Below, one piece after another: positions 10,267 through 19,217 of a DNA stretch of 46,409 bases (positions are counted from its first letter, which is position 1; every line of letters starts with the position of its first letter). The position numbers were made by a program, and so were the translations under genes. The stretch spans positions 1-46,409 of the forward strand of contig CAKQKN010000135.1 in NCBI GenBank assembly GCA_934249215.1. The letters are read 5' to 3'. Source of the DNA: an uncultured Clostridia bacterium (GTDB lineage: Bacteria; Bacillota; Clostridia; Christensenellales; Borkfalkiaceae). The notes beneath the pieces are model-generated. The model worked only from the letters and a program-made list of their open reading frames with translations, was not told the DNA's origin and ran no database searches.

Positions 10267-11898
10267 ATGAAAAAATTCAACGAATTCGGAATAATGCTCG
10301 GCTGTGCGGAAAACGCCGTCCCGAAGATATCGTCGCTTAAGCGGTTCGTCGATTATATGTCGGTGCTCGGCTATAACGCGCTTTATCTCGAGATTGCCGA
10401 CACTTATAAAATTCCCGCCGAGCCGTATTTCGGCTATATGCGCGGGGGCTATTCCGCCGACGAAATCGGTGTACTCGACGCCTATTGCAAAGAAAAGGGC
10501 GTTGAACTCGTCCCCGCGATTCAAACGCTCGCGCATCTGCATTTTCTGAATAATTACGAAAGATTCCGTCCGATTATCGACCTTAACGACATTCTGCTCG
10601 TCGGAGATGAGGGAACTTATCGGTTCATCGACGAAATGTTCGCTTCTCTTGCGAAAAGTTTTTCTGCAAGAAGAGTCAATATCGGAATGGACGAGGCGTA
10701 TTTGCTCGGCGACGGAAAATATTTTTATAAAAACGGAAAAAGGGACAGAATCGATATTCTTACCGAGCACCTTAAACGGGTGGCGGAGATTGCGGCAAAG
10801 TACGGTTTTTCGTGCGAGATGTGGTCGGACGTTTTCTTCAACGCGCTCACGAAAGGACGTGTTTACGACGAAAGCGCGGTCGTGCCCGAAAGGATAAAAG
10901 AACTCGTCCCGGACGGGGTAAAACTCGTTTATTGGGAATATTTCGTCGCGGAAAAGGCGCAGTGCGAAAAAATGATCGATCTGCATCGAAAGATCACGCC
11001 CGATGTGAAATATGCGGGGACTTTCTTCCGCTGGCAAGGATTTGCGCCTTGCAACGTCTTTACGCAAAAGGTCATGAAACGTTCGCTCGAAGCTTGCGCA
11101 GACAAGGGGGTAAAGGACGTTTTATTTGCCGTCTGGTCGGATTACGGCGGCGGGGCGAGTTGGTTTTCGATTCTTCCCGCAATGTGGTATTTGTCGCGCT
11201 ATACGGCTTGCGATTTCGACGAAAGCAAGATGGACTTTTCGGAGTTTAAAAAGCTTTTCGGAATCGATTATCGCGATTTTGTCCTTCTCGACGCGCTCAA
11301 CCGACCGTACACGAATTTTTCGGACAAGAAAGTGAGCGACGAGCGAATCAACAATAAATGTTATTTTTACACCTATAACGACGTGTTATACGGCACTTTC
11401 GATTCTCTTCTGTCCGATGGAATTTCCGTCGCGTATAAAAATACGGCGGACAACCTTCAAAAAATCGAAGCCGGCGAATTTTCTTACGTTTTCGACGAAC
11501 TTATCGCGCTCGCACGCTTTTTGTCGGTAAAAGCCGACCTCGGAAAAAGAATTTATACGGCGTACCGCGCGAATGACAAAGAAACGCTCGAAAAAATCGT
11601 TCGGGAAGATCTGCCGCTCGCGCTCGAACTGCTGGACGTTTTTTGCAAAAAGTACGAGGTGAGATACCTTGCCGAAAACAAGCCGTTCGGGTTTGAATGT
11701 GCGTGCATGCGGCTCGGCGGGCTGAAGGAACGTATGTCGTTCGCTCTCAGGCGGATTTCCGATTATCTGGACGGAAAAATTTCGTCGATCGACGAACTCG
11801 ACGAAGAGCATCTGCCGCTCGGGTATGCGACCGACAGAACGGAAGACAACTACGAAGTGGACAGATTCACGAACTTCTTTTTACACGGATTTATTTAA
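10267..11898 (+). CDS. GH20-like glycoside hydrolase (hexosaminidase-like)
   Basis: This 543-residue protein has no signal peptide and should be cytoplasmic. It shows a TIM-barrel layout like GH20 beta-N-acetylhexosaminidases: GYNALYLEIADT near residue 40, ELVPAIQTLAHL near residue 80 and RRVNIGMDEA with Asp142-Glu143 at the place of the GH20 catalytic Asp-Glu pair. WSDYGGGASWF follows in the second half. It lacks the small N-terminal domain of classical GH20 enzymes, which here may be represented by the preceding DUF4838 protein. The exact sugar cannot be assigned. The gene ends one base before the ATG of the phosphorylase gene. Confidence 0.75.
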   Translation: MKKFNEFGIMLGCAENAVPKISSLKRFVDYMSVLGYNALYLEIADTYKIPAEPYFGYMRGGYSADEIGVLDAYCKEKGVELVPAIQTLAHLHFLNNYERFRPIIDLNDILLVGDEGTYRFIDEMFASLAKSFSARRVNIGMDEAYLLGDGKYFYKNGKRDRIDILTEHLKRVAEIAAKYGFSCEMWSDVFFNALTKGRVYDESAVVPERIKELVPDGVKLVYWEYFVAEKAQCEKMIDLHRKITPDVKYAGTFFRWQGFAPCNVFTQKVMKRSLEACADKGVKDVLFAVWSDYGGGASWFSILPAMWYLSRYTACDFDESKMDFSEFKKLFGIDYRDFVLLDALNRPYTNFSDKKVSDERINNKCYFYTYNDVLYGTFDSLLSDGISVAYKNTADNLQKIEAGEFSYVFDELIALARFLSVKADLGKRIYTAYRANDKETLEKIVREDLPLALELLDVFCKKYEVRYLAENKPFGFECACMRLGGLKERMSFALRRISDYLDGKISSIDELDEEHLPLGYATDRTEDNYEVDRFTNFFLHGFI

Positions 11899-11899
11899 A

Positions 11900-14350
11900 A
11901 TGGAAAAATTCAAAAGCGGTTTTTTCAGCAAGGAAGAGGGCGGTTACGTAATAAAAAACGACGGGCTCGTTTCTTCCTATCAATATTTTCTTCTCGGCAA
12001 GAAAGTCCTCGTGTGTCTTGATCAGAACGGAATCGAAAAGGTTCAGGTCGATCCGCCGTGCGGGGCGGTTTTCGTGCGACGCGAAAACGGTGAAAAATAT
12101 TCGAAGTGGCTCGCGTTTATCGTTTACGAGGGTAAAAAATATTGCAATTTTTCAAGACCGTCCGACGTCCGTCCGAACGATTACACCGTCGAGTTTTTGC
12201 CCGAAAAAGCGACCTATAGGGCGGTTTACGATGATTTTGACGTCGTTACGGAGATATTTGCGGCGCTTAATGAGAGCGACGCCGTGTATTCGGTAAAGAT
12301 CGTCAACACGTCGGGAAAAAAGCTCAGACTCAAAGTGTTTTCCGCAGCGTATCCTTTCGACAATATGCCTAACGTTTCGGCGTGGGATATTCCTTACTGG
12401 TATCTTCGCACTTCGGTTTCGCACGACGAAAACAAGAACGTGAGATTTTTCACGCGGCTGATGAATCCGCGTGGGGAAGCAGAAAAACGCAGAAATTTTT
12501 GTTTTTCGACGAGCGGCAAACATGCGACTTCCGCGGAATATTACATGGACAGATATATCGGCGCGGACGATTTTTATGCGCCGGAAAGTCTTAAAAAAGA
12601 TTCTCTGCCATACGATTTTTCGCAGAATTTTTCGTTTGCCGAAATGTCCGATAACAACTCTATAGCCGGGTTTCAGCCCGTCTATTGCACGAAGTACGAT
12701 CTCGATTTGCCGTCGAACGCAAGCGAATGTTTCACGCAAGTTTTTTCCTTTTTGTCCGATAACGGCGGAGAGCTGCCCGAAGAAAAAGAGCTGACCGAAA
12801 AGACGGCGTGGTTGGACGAAGAGAGAAGAAACGCAGAGTTAAAGGCTCTTCGCGAATTTTATCGAAAAATGTTTTCCGTGATGCGCGTAAGCGGCGGCGA
12901 TCTTGCTTTCGATAATTACGTCAATTCGTTTTTGCCTCTGCAACTGCGCTGGGTGGGCGCTCTCGATCGCGGCTGGGCGACGGGGATGCGCGGCACGCGC
13001 GATTCTGCGAACGATTATATGGCGCTGATGGTATTTCAGCCCGAAAAAGCGCGCGAAACACTTCTTCATTTGTTCGAATGTCAGCGTTCCGACGGCTGGT
13101 TCCCCCGTCAAGTGGGCGAGTCCGCAGCGGGACCGCATGATATGCGCGGTTACGTCGACGGCGGGGTGTTCGTTCTCGAATTTCTTTACGAATATATCTG
13201 CTATACGAAGGACTTCGGGGTGTTGAACGTTTGCTTGCCCTATCTTGACGATAAAACGAACGACGACGTCATCGGGCATACGGTCCGCACTCTCGATTAT
13301 TACGTCGATCCCGAAAACGTCGGCGAGGACGGGCTTTTGAAAATCCGGGAGGGTGATTGGTTCGACGGAGTGAACCGCGCGGGCATTTACGGCAAGGGCG
13401 AAAGCGTTACCGTAAGTTGTCAGTTTTATATGGCGGTAAAGTACGTTGCCGCGCTTTTCGAAAAAGTCGGCGTGAAAGTCGATTTGGCGAAATATCTGAC
13501 TTTTGCAGAGGAACTGAAAAAGAATATAAACGAAAAGGCGTATAACGCGAGCGGATTTTATAACGGCGTCAGAAACGATTCGGGCGAGTGGATTTTTTCC
13601 GATTGTGATCCCGACGGAAAAAGCCGTATGTTTGCCGTTCCCAACGCTTTCGCGATTGTTTCGGGCGTTGCAGACGAAGAAAAAGGGCGTTCCGTACTTG
13701 AAAATTTCAAAAAATTGAAAACGAGAACGGGATATAAACTTTTTGAAACGCCGTTCGAAAAGAAGCTTGATAACGTCGGGCGCGTGGCGTCGGGTGACGT
13801 TATAAGCGGGCTTCTCGGCAACTATACCGTTTATAATCACGGTTCGCAAGGTTTTCTTACCCGCGCGTGTTTGAACCTTAAGGATTACGACTTTGCAAAA
13901 GACGTTCTCATGTGGTCGCTTCCTTACGATCAGTCAAGACACCCCGAGGAAGAAACGCTTAACGCGCCGTATGCGATCGTCAACTGCTATCAGGACGTCG
14001 CGCCGTGCCGCCATAGAGTCGGCTTTTCGTTCCTTACGGGGACGGTGGCCATGATATTCCGAAACGTGTATTTCTTTATGTACGGAATCAAGCCGTCCGT
14101 GGACGGGTTAACCGTCGATCCGTGTCTCGGCGCGGACAGACTGCCGTCCGAAGTTTCGTTCGGATACCGCGGAATGAGCATTAAATTCGAGTTTGCGGTC
14201 GGGGAAAAAGCAGAAGGTTCGATAGACGGCGTTCCGCTCGGTTACGGAAAAGACGTTCTGACGGAGCGAAGCGTTTTAAAGATAGACGACGACAAAATTC
14301 ACAATAACAGCGTAATAAAAATAACGGTCGATATAAATGATAAAGTATAA
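11900..14350 (+). CDS. GH94-like glycoside phosphorylase
   Basis: The ATG at 11900 was preferred over an in-frame ATG at 11825, which lies inside the GH20-like gene. The 816-residue protein has the GH94 architecture: an N-terminal beta-sandwich, then an (alpha/alpha)6 barrel with RGTRDSANDY, EGDWFDGVN (Asp486 aligning with the catalytic acid of cellobiose phosphorylase) and FSFLTGTVAMIFR followed by YGIKPSVDGLTVDPC, the usual GH94 end. Such enzymes split a beta-linked disaccharide with phosphate to give a sugar 1-phosphate. GDWFDG replaces the common GDWNDG, so the substrate may differ from cellobiose or chitobiose. It has no signal peptide. Its end overlaps the next gene by 14 nt. Confidence 0.82.
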   Translation: MEKFKSGFFSKEEGGYVIKNDGLVSSYQYFLLGKKVLVCLDQNGIEKVQVDPPCGAVFVRRENGEKYSKWLAFIVYEGKKYCNFSRPSDVRPNDYTVEFLPEKATYRAVYDDFDVVTEIFAALNESDAVYSVKIVNTSGKKLRLKVFSAAYPFDNMPNVSAWDIPYWYLRTSVSHDENKNVRFFTRLMNPRGEAEKRRNFCFSTSGKHATSAEYYMDRYIGADDFYAPESLKKDSLPYDFSQNFSFAEMSDNNSIAGFQPVYCTKYDLDLPSNASECFTQVFSFLSDNGGELPEEKELTEKTAWLDEERRNAELKALREFYRKMFSVMRVSGGDLAFDNYVNSFLPLQLRWVGALDRGWATGMRGTRDSANDYMALMVFQPEKARETLLHLFECQRSDGWFPRQVGESAAGPHDMRGYVDGGVFVLEFLYEYICYTKDFGVLNVCLPYLDDKTNDDVIGHTVRTLDYYVDPENVGEDGLLKIREGDWFDGVNRAGIYGKGESVTVSCQFYMAVKYVAALFEKVGVKVDLAKYLTFAEELKKNINEKAYNASGFYNGVRNDSGEWIFSDCDPDGKSRMFAVPNAFAIVSGVADEEKGRSVLENFKKLKTRTGYKLFETPFEKKLDNVGRVASGDVISGLLGNYTVYNHGSQGFLTRACLNLKDYDFAKDVLMWSLPYDQSRHPEEETLNAPYAIVNCYQDVAPCRHRVGFSFLTGTVAMIFRNVYFFMYGIKPSVDGLTVDPCLGADRLPSEVSFGYRGMSIKFEFAVGEKAEGSIDGVPLGYGKDVLTERSVLKIDDDKIHNNSVIKITVDINDKV

Positions 14351-15599
14351 CGTAATAGTAGTAGGTGGCGGGCTTTCGGGAGTGGCTGCCGCGGTTGCCG
14401 CCGCCAGAGAAAAACAAAAGGTACTCCTTCTCGAAAAAAACAATCATTTGGGCGGAGCGGCAAGCAATTGCCTTATCAATCCGTTCATGAAGTTTAGTAT
14501 TAAGGGCAAAAACGGGCTCGAGAGGATCAATAACGGAATATTCGGGTATCTCGTGGACGAAATGCGCAGAATGAACGGACTTGACGAAAGTTTGTCGCCC
14601 GATATAGTCTTTAATAACGAGTATATGAAATATCTGCTCGAAAAACTGTGTCTGGAAAGCGGCGTCGACGTCTTATTCGGCGCGACCGTTACCGGCGCGA
14701 AAACCGAAAACGGCACAATCGAGCATATATCGGTATTTGCGGGGAACAAGTTCACCGAGTATGCCGCCGATTGTTTCATAGATTGTTCGGGAGATGCCGA
14801 TCTTGCATATTTTTCGGGCGTTCCGTGCAGAGTCGGGCGCGACGGCGATAATTTGTGCCAGCCGATGACCTTGTGTTTTTGGCTGTCGGGCGTGGACACG
14901 GACAAATTCGAAAAAGAGCGCGCGAGTATAAATCCCCTTTATAAAAAATTCCGCGAAGAGGGCAAAATCAAAAACGTGCGCGAAAACGTGTTGATATTCA
15001 AGCACGTTGCGAAAGGTGTTCTGCATTTCAATACCACGCGGGTAGTGGGGCTCAATCCGACCGATCCCGCGGACGTTACGAAGGCGCAGTTCATCGCTCG
15101 CGGGCAAGTGTTCGAAATGTATGCGTTTTTAAAGGAAAATTTCGAATGTTTCCGCAATTCCGTTCTTTTGCTCACCGCACCCGAAATCGGCATCAGAGAA
15201 AGCCGCATGATAATTGGAAAATACGTTTGGACAAAAGAGGACGTGCTGTCGTACAGAAAGTTCGACGACGCTGTCGCTTGCGGATGCTATGAAATCGACA
15301 TACATAGTCCCGACGGGACGGGCACGCACCTTATTTATCTTGATCGGACGAAGTACTACACGATACCGTACAGATCGCTTTTGCCCGAAAACGTCGGCAA
15401 TCTTCTCGTCGCTGGAAGATGTATTTCCGCCACGCACGAGGCACAGTCGGCTTACAGAATAATGCCAATAATTTGCAACATAGGCGAAAGTGCGGGATAC
15501 GCCGCCGCAATCGCCGCAAAAAAGAAAATAAATTGCAGCGAAGTCGATAAAGACGAACTTCACTCCCTTCTCGATAAATACGGCGTGAAATATAAGTAA
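14337..15599 (+). CDS. FAD-dependent oxidoreductase
   Basis: This 420-residue protein starts with a Rossmann dinucleotide-binding motif, VVGGGLSGVAAAVAA, then LLLEKNNHLGGAAS, as in the FAD-dependent oxidoreductase family PF12831. Further FAD contacts are suggested by DCSGDADLAYFSG near residue 150 and by LLVAGRCISATHEAQSAYRIMP near the C-terminus. It has no signal peptide. It starts 14 nt inside the end of the GH94-like gene, so the two are translationally linked and probably work in one pathway. A role in oxidising or reducing a released sugar is an inference; the substrate is unknown. Confidence 0.85.
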   Translation: MIKYNVIVVGGGLSGVAAAVAAAREKQKVLLLEKNNHLGGAASNCLINPFMKFSIKGKNGLERINNGIFGYLVDEMRRMNGLDESLSPDIVFNNEYMKYLLEKLCLESGVDVLFGATVTGAKTENGTIEHISVFAGNKFTEYAADCFIDCSGDADLAYFSGVPCRVGRDGDNLCQPMTLCFWLSGVDTDKFEKERASINPLYKKFREEGKIKNVRENVLIFKHVAKGVLHFNTTRVVGLNPTDPADVTKAQFIARGQVFEMYAFLKENFECFRNSVLLLTAPEIGIRESRMIIGKYVWTKEDVLSYRKFDDAVACGCYEIDIHSPDGTGTHLIYLDRTKYYTIPYRSLLPENVGNLLVAGRCISATHEAQSAYRIMPIICNIGESAGYAAAIAAKKKINCSEVDKDELHSLLDKYGVKYK

Positions 15600-15615
15600 A
15601 CAGGAACGGCTCGGA

Positions 15616-17772
15616 ATGATAACGATCGGTAAAAAATATATTAAAATCGACACCCCCGCGACAAGCCTGATTTTTTGCATATACGACGAACTTCTCGAGA
15701 TCGTATATTACGGCAAAAAGTTGGGCTATATGTCCGATTACGATATTTTTACTTCGCACAAGAGAAAGTATTGTCACTCGTCGAGCGACGACATTATAAC
15801 GGCAAGAACGACTTTTTCATGTTACGGTACGGGCTGCGATAGGGAGTTTTCGTTGCTCGTCAAAAATGCCGACGGCGGCTTTGCGAATAAGTTTTTGTTT
15901 AAGTCCGCCGTCGTTACGGAAAAACCGCAAATACCGGGGCTTCCGAGTTCGTTTAAGGCAAGCGAAACGCTTTGCCTTATTTTTACCGACGAAGAATACG
16001 GTTTGGAACTTCGGCAGTTTTATTCGGTGTTTGACGATACCGACGTGATTGCCGTGTCCGCAAAACTTACGAACGATTCGCAAAAGACGATTAGACTTGA
16101 CAGACTTATGAGCTGTCAGCTCGACCTCGACGGCAGCGGTTACGATATTTATACGTATAGGGGCGCTTGGGGGCGCGAGCGCGGAAGGGTGAAAAATCAC
16201 CTCGACGCGGGCGTCTTTTCAAGCGGTACGATAAGCGGCGTTTCGTCACACTCGGCAAACCCGTTTATGGTCGTTAAATCGACCTATAGCGGCACTTATG
16301 CGTTTAATCTCGTATATTCGGGCAACCACAGAGAAGTCGTCGAAACGTCGCCGATGAAACTGACTCGCGTTATGACGGGGCTTAACGACTTCGGCGGGGA
16401 AAGGGAAATAAAACCGACGGAAAGTTTCCATACGCCGGAAGCCGCGATGACTTTCGGTGAGGACGATTCCGCCACGGAAAGAAGTTTTCATTCTTTCGTA
16501 AACAATCACATCGTTCCGACAAGACATAAAAAGGAACGGCCGATTTTGCTTAACGTTTGGGGCGGGCTGAGTTACGATTTCACTCGCGAAGATTTGCGCC
16601 TTTATGCGGAAGAGGCGAAGAAACTCGGAATCGAAGGGCTCGTCGTCGACGACGGTTGGTTCGGAAAAAGAGATTCTGCCGACCGCGCGCTCGGCGACTG
16701 GTTCGATAACGAAAAGAAAACGGGCGGGCTGAAAAGTTTGTCGGAAAAACTGCACGAAAAAGGACTTATGCTCGGCGTGTGGATAGAGCCGGAAATGATC
16801 AGTCCCGACAGCGATTTATTTAATGCTCATCCCGATTGGGTTATGAGAAATCCCGTTCGGCAACCATTTCTTATGCGTAATCAACTCTGGCTTGATCTGA
16901 CAAAGCCCGAGGTGAGGGAATTTGTTTTTGAAAGCGTCGGGAGGCTGATAAAAGAATACGGCGCGGATTATATCAAATGGGACTGCAATAGGAACGTTAC
17001 CGACGCTTACGGACAATACGAAGGCGGTGGAGCCGATTACGATTACAGATATTACGTCGGGCTGTATTCCGTGCTTGAAAGGTTAAAAAAGTCTTTTCCG
17101 AACGTTTTGTTCGAAGGTTGCGCCGCGGGCGGCGGACGGTTTGATCTCGGCATGCTGTATTACATGCCGCAGATATGGGCAAGCGATACGACCGACGCAC
17201 TCGCTCGAGTGCTTATTCAAGACGGCACGCTTGCGGGATACCCGCAAAGTGCGATTTCTGCTCATGCGGGTGAAGCGCTCACGCCTTGGCTCGACCGAAA
17301 AACTCGTCTGCGCGACCGATTTGCCGTTGCCGCGTCTTGTGTTCTGGGATACGAGCTCGACGTAAGGCGGCTGACCGACGAAGAGAAAAAAGAAATTGCT
17401 TCGCAGATCGATTTTTATAAAAAGCACAGAGCACTTATCGAGTATGGAGAGAATTACATTTCTTCGACTTCTTTCGACGGGTTTGCGAGCGTCAGAACGA
17501 TAGTTTCCGCCGATAAGACGGAAGCGGTTGCATTTTTATATAAAATCGTGAATCCGTTCAACGAGGAACAGAGAAAATATAAGTTCGCGGGGCTTGACGA
17601 CGGATTCGTTTATCGTGTAAGTTGCTTCGGACGCGACGTGGAATACGTGGCGAGAGGCGACGCGCTCAATTCATACGGCGCGGATCTGAACGACCTCTTT
17701 GTTCGCACACGCGACGGCGAATATTGCTCTGATATACATACCGCCGTGTTATATATGAAAAAAATCGGATAA
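15616..17772 (+). CDS. Alpha-galactosidase, GH36
   Basis: This 718-residue cytoplasmic enzyme hydrolyses terminal alpha-galactosyl groups by the retaining mechanism of clan GH-D. Diagnostic motifs are present: VVDDGWFG near residue 350, WIEPEMISPDSDL, the nucleophile in KWDCNR (Asp456), EGCAAGGGRFD and the acid/base in SDTTDA (Asp524). The length matches bacterial GH36 tetrameric enzymes (about 720-750 residues). The ATG at 15616 follows the oxidoreductase gene by 16 nt with a GGAACGG-type site. It is the last gene of the collinear series; a separate promoter begins just after it. Confidence 0.93.
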   Translation: MITIGKKYIKIDTPATSLIFCIYDELLEIVYYGKKLGYMSDYDIFTSHKRKYCHSSSDDIITARTTFSCYGTGCDREFSLLVKNADGGFANKFLFKSAVVTEKPQIPGLPSSFKASETLCLIFTDEEYGLELRQFYSVFDDTDVIAVSAKLTNDSQKTIRLDRLMSCQLDLDGSGYDIYTYRGAWGRERGRVKNHLDAGVFSSGTISGVSSHSANPFMVVKSTYSGTYAFNLVYSGNHREVVETSPMKLTRVMTGLNDFGGEREIKPTESFHTPEAAMTFGEDDSATERSFHSFVNNHIVPTRHKKERPILLNVWGGLSYDFTREDLRLYAEEAKKLGIEGLVVDDGWFGKRDSADRALGDWFDNEKKTGGLKSLSEKLHEKGLMLGVWIEPEMISPDSDLFNAHPDWVMRNPVRQPFLMRNQLWLDLTKPEVREFVFESVGRLIKEYGADYIKWDCNRNVTDAYGQYEGGGADYDYRYYVGLYSVLERLKKSFPNVLFEGCAAGGGRFDLGMLYYMPQIWASDTTDALARVLIQDGTLAGYPQSAISAHAGEALTPWLDRKTRLRDRFAVAASCVLGYELDVRRLTDEEKKEIASQIDFYKKHRALIEYGENYISSTSFDGFASVRTIVSADKTEAVAFLYKIVNPFNEEQRKYKFAGLDDGFVYRVSCFGRDVEYVARGDALNSYGADLNDLFVRTRDGEYCSDIHTAVLYMKKIG

Positions 17773-17786
17773 GCAGATTCAAAAGG

Positions 17787-17815
17787 TTGAGTACTTTTTC
17801 GTCCGATGATATAAT
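17787..17815 (+). promoter_or_regulatory. Promoter of the MFS transporter gene
   Basis: TTGAGT (17787-17792) and a perfect TATAAT (17810-17815) are separated by 17 nt. The promoter lies between the GH36 gene and the MFS gene and lets the transporter be expressed apart from the upstream series. Confidence 0.7.
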
Positions 17816-17819
17816 TGTG

Positions 17820-17843
17820 CCCGCCGACAAACAAACGGGCGGG
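17820..17843 (+). promoter_or_regulatory. GC hairpin at the 5' end of the MFS mRNA
   Basis: CCCGCC (17820-17825) pairs with GGCGGG (17838-17843) around a 12-nt A/C-rich loop. Transcription from the promoter at 17787-17815 would start near 17822, so the stem would sit at the very 5' end of the transcript, and its 3' arm falls where the ribosome binding site should be, 7 nt before the ATG at 17851. It could be an RNA structure that controls translation or a DNA operator at the start site. Confidence 0.5.
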
Positions 17844-17850
17844 AAAAACT

Positions 17851-19107
17851 ATGATTGAACAAAAAAAGAAAAACGGTCGTCTGATAGCGCTGTGTTGGCT
17901 TGTTTACGTTTCGACCTATCTCACAAAATACAGTTACAATGCGAATATCAACCGCATTATGCCTTTTTTCAACGTAAATCATGCGGAAGCGGGGCTTGTT
18001 TCGACCTTCTTTTTCTTTTCTTACGGGGCGGGACAGATTATCCATGGCATACTCAGCAAACACTATAATTCGCGGTATCTCGTGTCGTGCGCACTCGCCC
18101 TGTCTGCGATCATAAACATCGTCGTAAGACTGCTCACCGTTTTCTATCCCATAAAATATTTATGGATTCTGAACGGGTTCACGCTTTCGCTTGTATGGCC
18201 GCTCATCGTGAGAACGCTTGCGGAAAATCTGGAAACGAAAGATTTCGACAAGGCAATCGTGATTATCGGCACGACGACTCCCGTCGGGCTGATTTTAACT
18301 TACGGTTTGAGTTCGCTTTACATAAAGATCGCCTCGTTCAATGTGATATTCACGACGGGCTTTATCGTTTCGTCCTTGGTTTCGGTCGTCTGGTTGATTT
18401 TTTATCCCGCTTTCACGAACCACGACTCGTCTGAAAAGACTGCGGCGCCGTCGGAAAAGTCGTCGACTGTTCAAGAGGGGGAAAGCGTGCTTACGCCGAA
18501 AAATCTTGTCGTGTATATTTGCGTTCTCGCCGTCATGAGCGCGGTTTCGAGCGTTGTGCGCGACGGGATAGGCGTATGGTTCCCGTCGGTGCTTATCGAA
18601 AAGTTTAATTTCGACGAGTCGGTGTCCGTCGTGACGTCGCTCGTTATCCCGTTGTTCGGAATACTCGGCAATTTCATCGGCGTGGCTTGCAACAAGCGAG
18701 TAAAAGACTTCATTTTGTTCGGAGTGATATTTATGGCGGCGACTGCGGCGTTCGTGGCGGTTGCCTATGTGGGTGTGGCTTGCGTGTCCGTCGTTTTGCT
18801 GTTTATCGGTTCGGGCTTTTCGTCTTGTCTGCTTTACGGATTCGGCAATATCATGACCGGGAAAGTGCCTATGAGTGTGCCCGATAAAAAGTCGTCAGGC
18901 TTTTATGCGGGCGTTATGAACGGCGCGGCGTACGTCGGAAGTACGATTTCCACTTACGGACTCGGGCTAATCGCCGACAAAAGCGGGTGGAACGGAACGT
19001 TTTTGAGCCTTTTTGCAATCTCTGCGATCTCGACGATCGTTTTCGCATTGTTTTTCGTGGTTTATAAACTGATTACTAAAAAGACATTCTCGGACAATCG
19101 GCTTTAA
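17851..19107 (+). CDS. MFS transporter, organophosphate antiporter-like
   Basis: The ATG at 17851 is preferred over the in-frame TTG at 17815, which overlaps the -10 box. The 418-residue protein has about 12 hydrophobic segments and an SYGAGQIIHGILSKHYNSR stretch like the loop of OPA-family (GlpT/UhpC) carriers, with LGLIADKSGWNG late in the protein. It is probably an importer or exchanger of a sugar, sugar phosphate or related small molecule. It stands next to the glycan genes but under its own promoter and before a strong terminator, so it forms a single-gene unit. Confidence 0.8.
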   Translation: MIEQKKKNGRLIALCWLVYVSTYLTKYSYNANINRIMPFFNVNHAEAGLVSTFFFFSYGAGQIIHGILSKHYNSRYLVSCALALSAIINIVVRLLTVFYPIKYLWILNGFTLSLVWPLIVRTLAENLETKDFDKAIVIIGTTTPVGLILTYGLSSLYIKIASFNVIFTTGFIVSSLVSVVWLIFYPAFTNHDSSEKTAAPSEKSSTVQEGESVLTPKNLVVYICVLAVMSAVSSVVRDGIGVWFPSVLIEKFNFDESVSVVTSLVIPLFGILGNFIGVACNKRVKDFILFGVIFMAATAAFVAVAYVGVACVSVVLLFIGSGFSSCLLYGFGNIMTGKVPMSVPDKKSSGFYAGVMNGAAYVGSTISTYGLGLIADKSGWNGTFLSLFAISAISTIVFALFFVVYKLITKKTFSDNRL

Positions 19108-19129
19108 AGCTTTGTCGGAGAGATAATTG

Positions 19130-19161
19130 AAAGAGCAGTCCGGCAACGGGCTGCTCTTTTT
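19130..19161 (+). terminator. Rho-independent terminator after the MFS gene
   Basis: AAAGAGCAG (19130-19138) pairs with CTGCTCTTT (19151-19159) and is followed by a T run. It ends + strand transcription before the convergent metallophosphoesterase gene. Confidence 0.9.
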
Positions 19162-19217
19162 AAGGCTTTTTAATAATCTTTTATCGGAATATGTGTTACC
19201 GGGAAATTGATTTCCGA

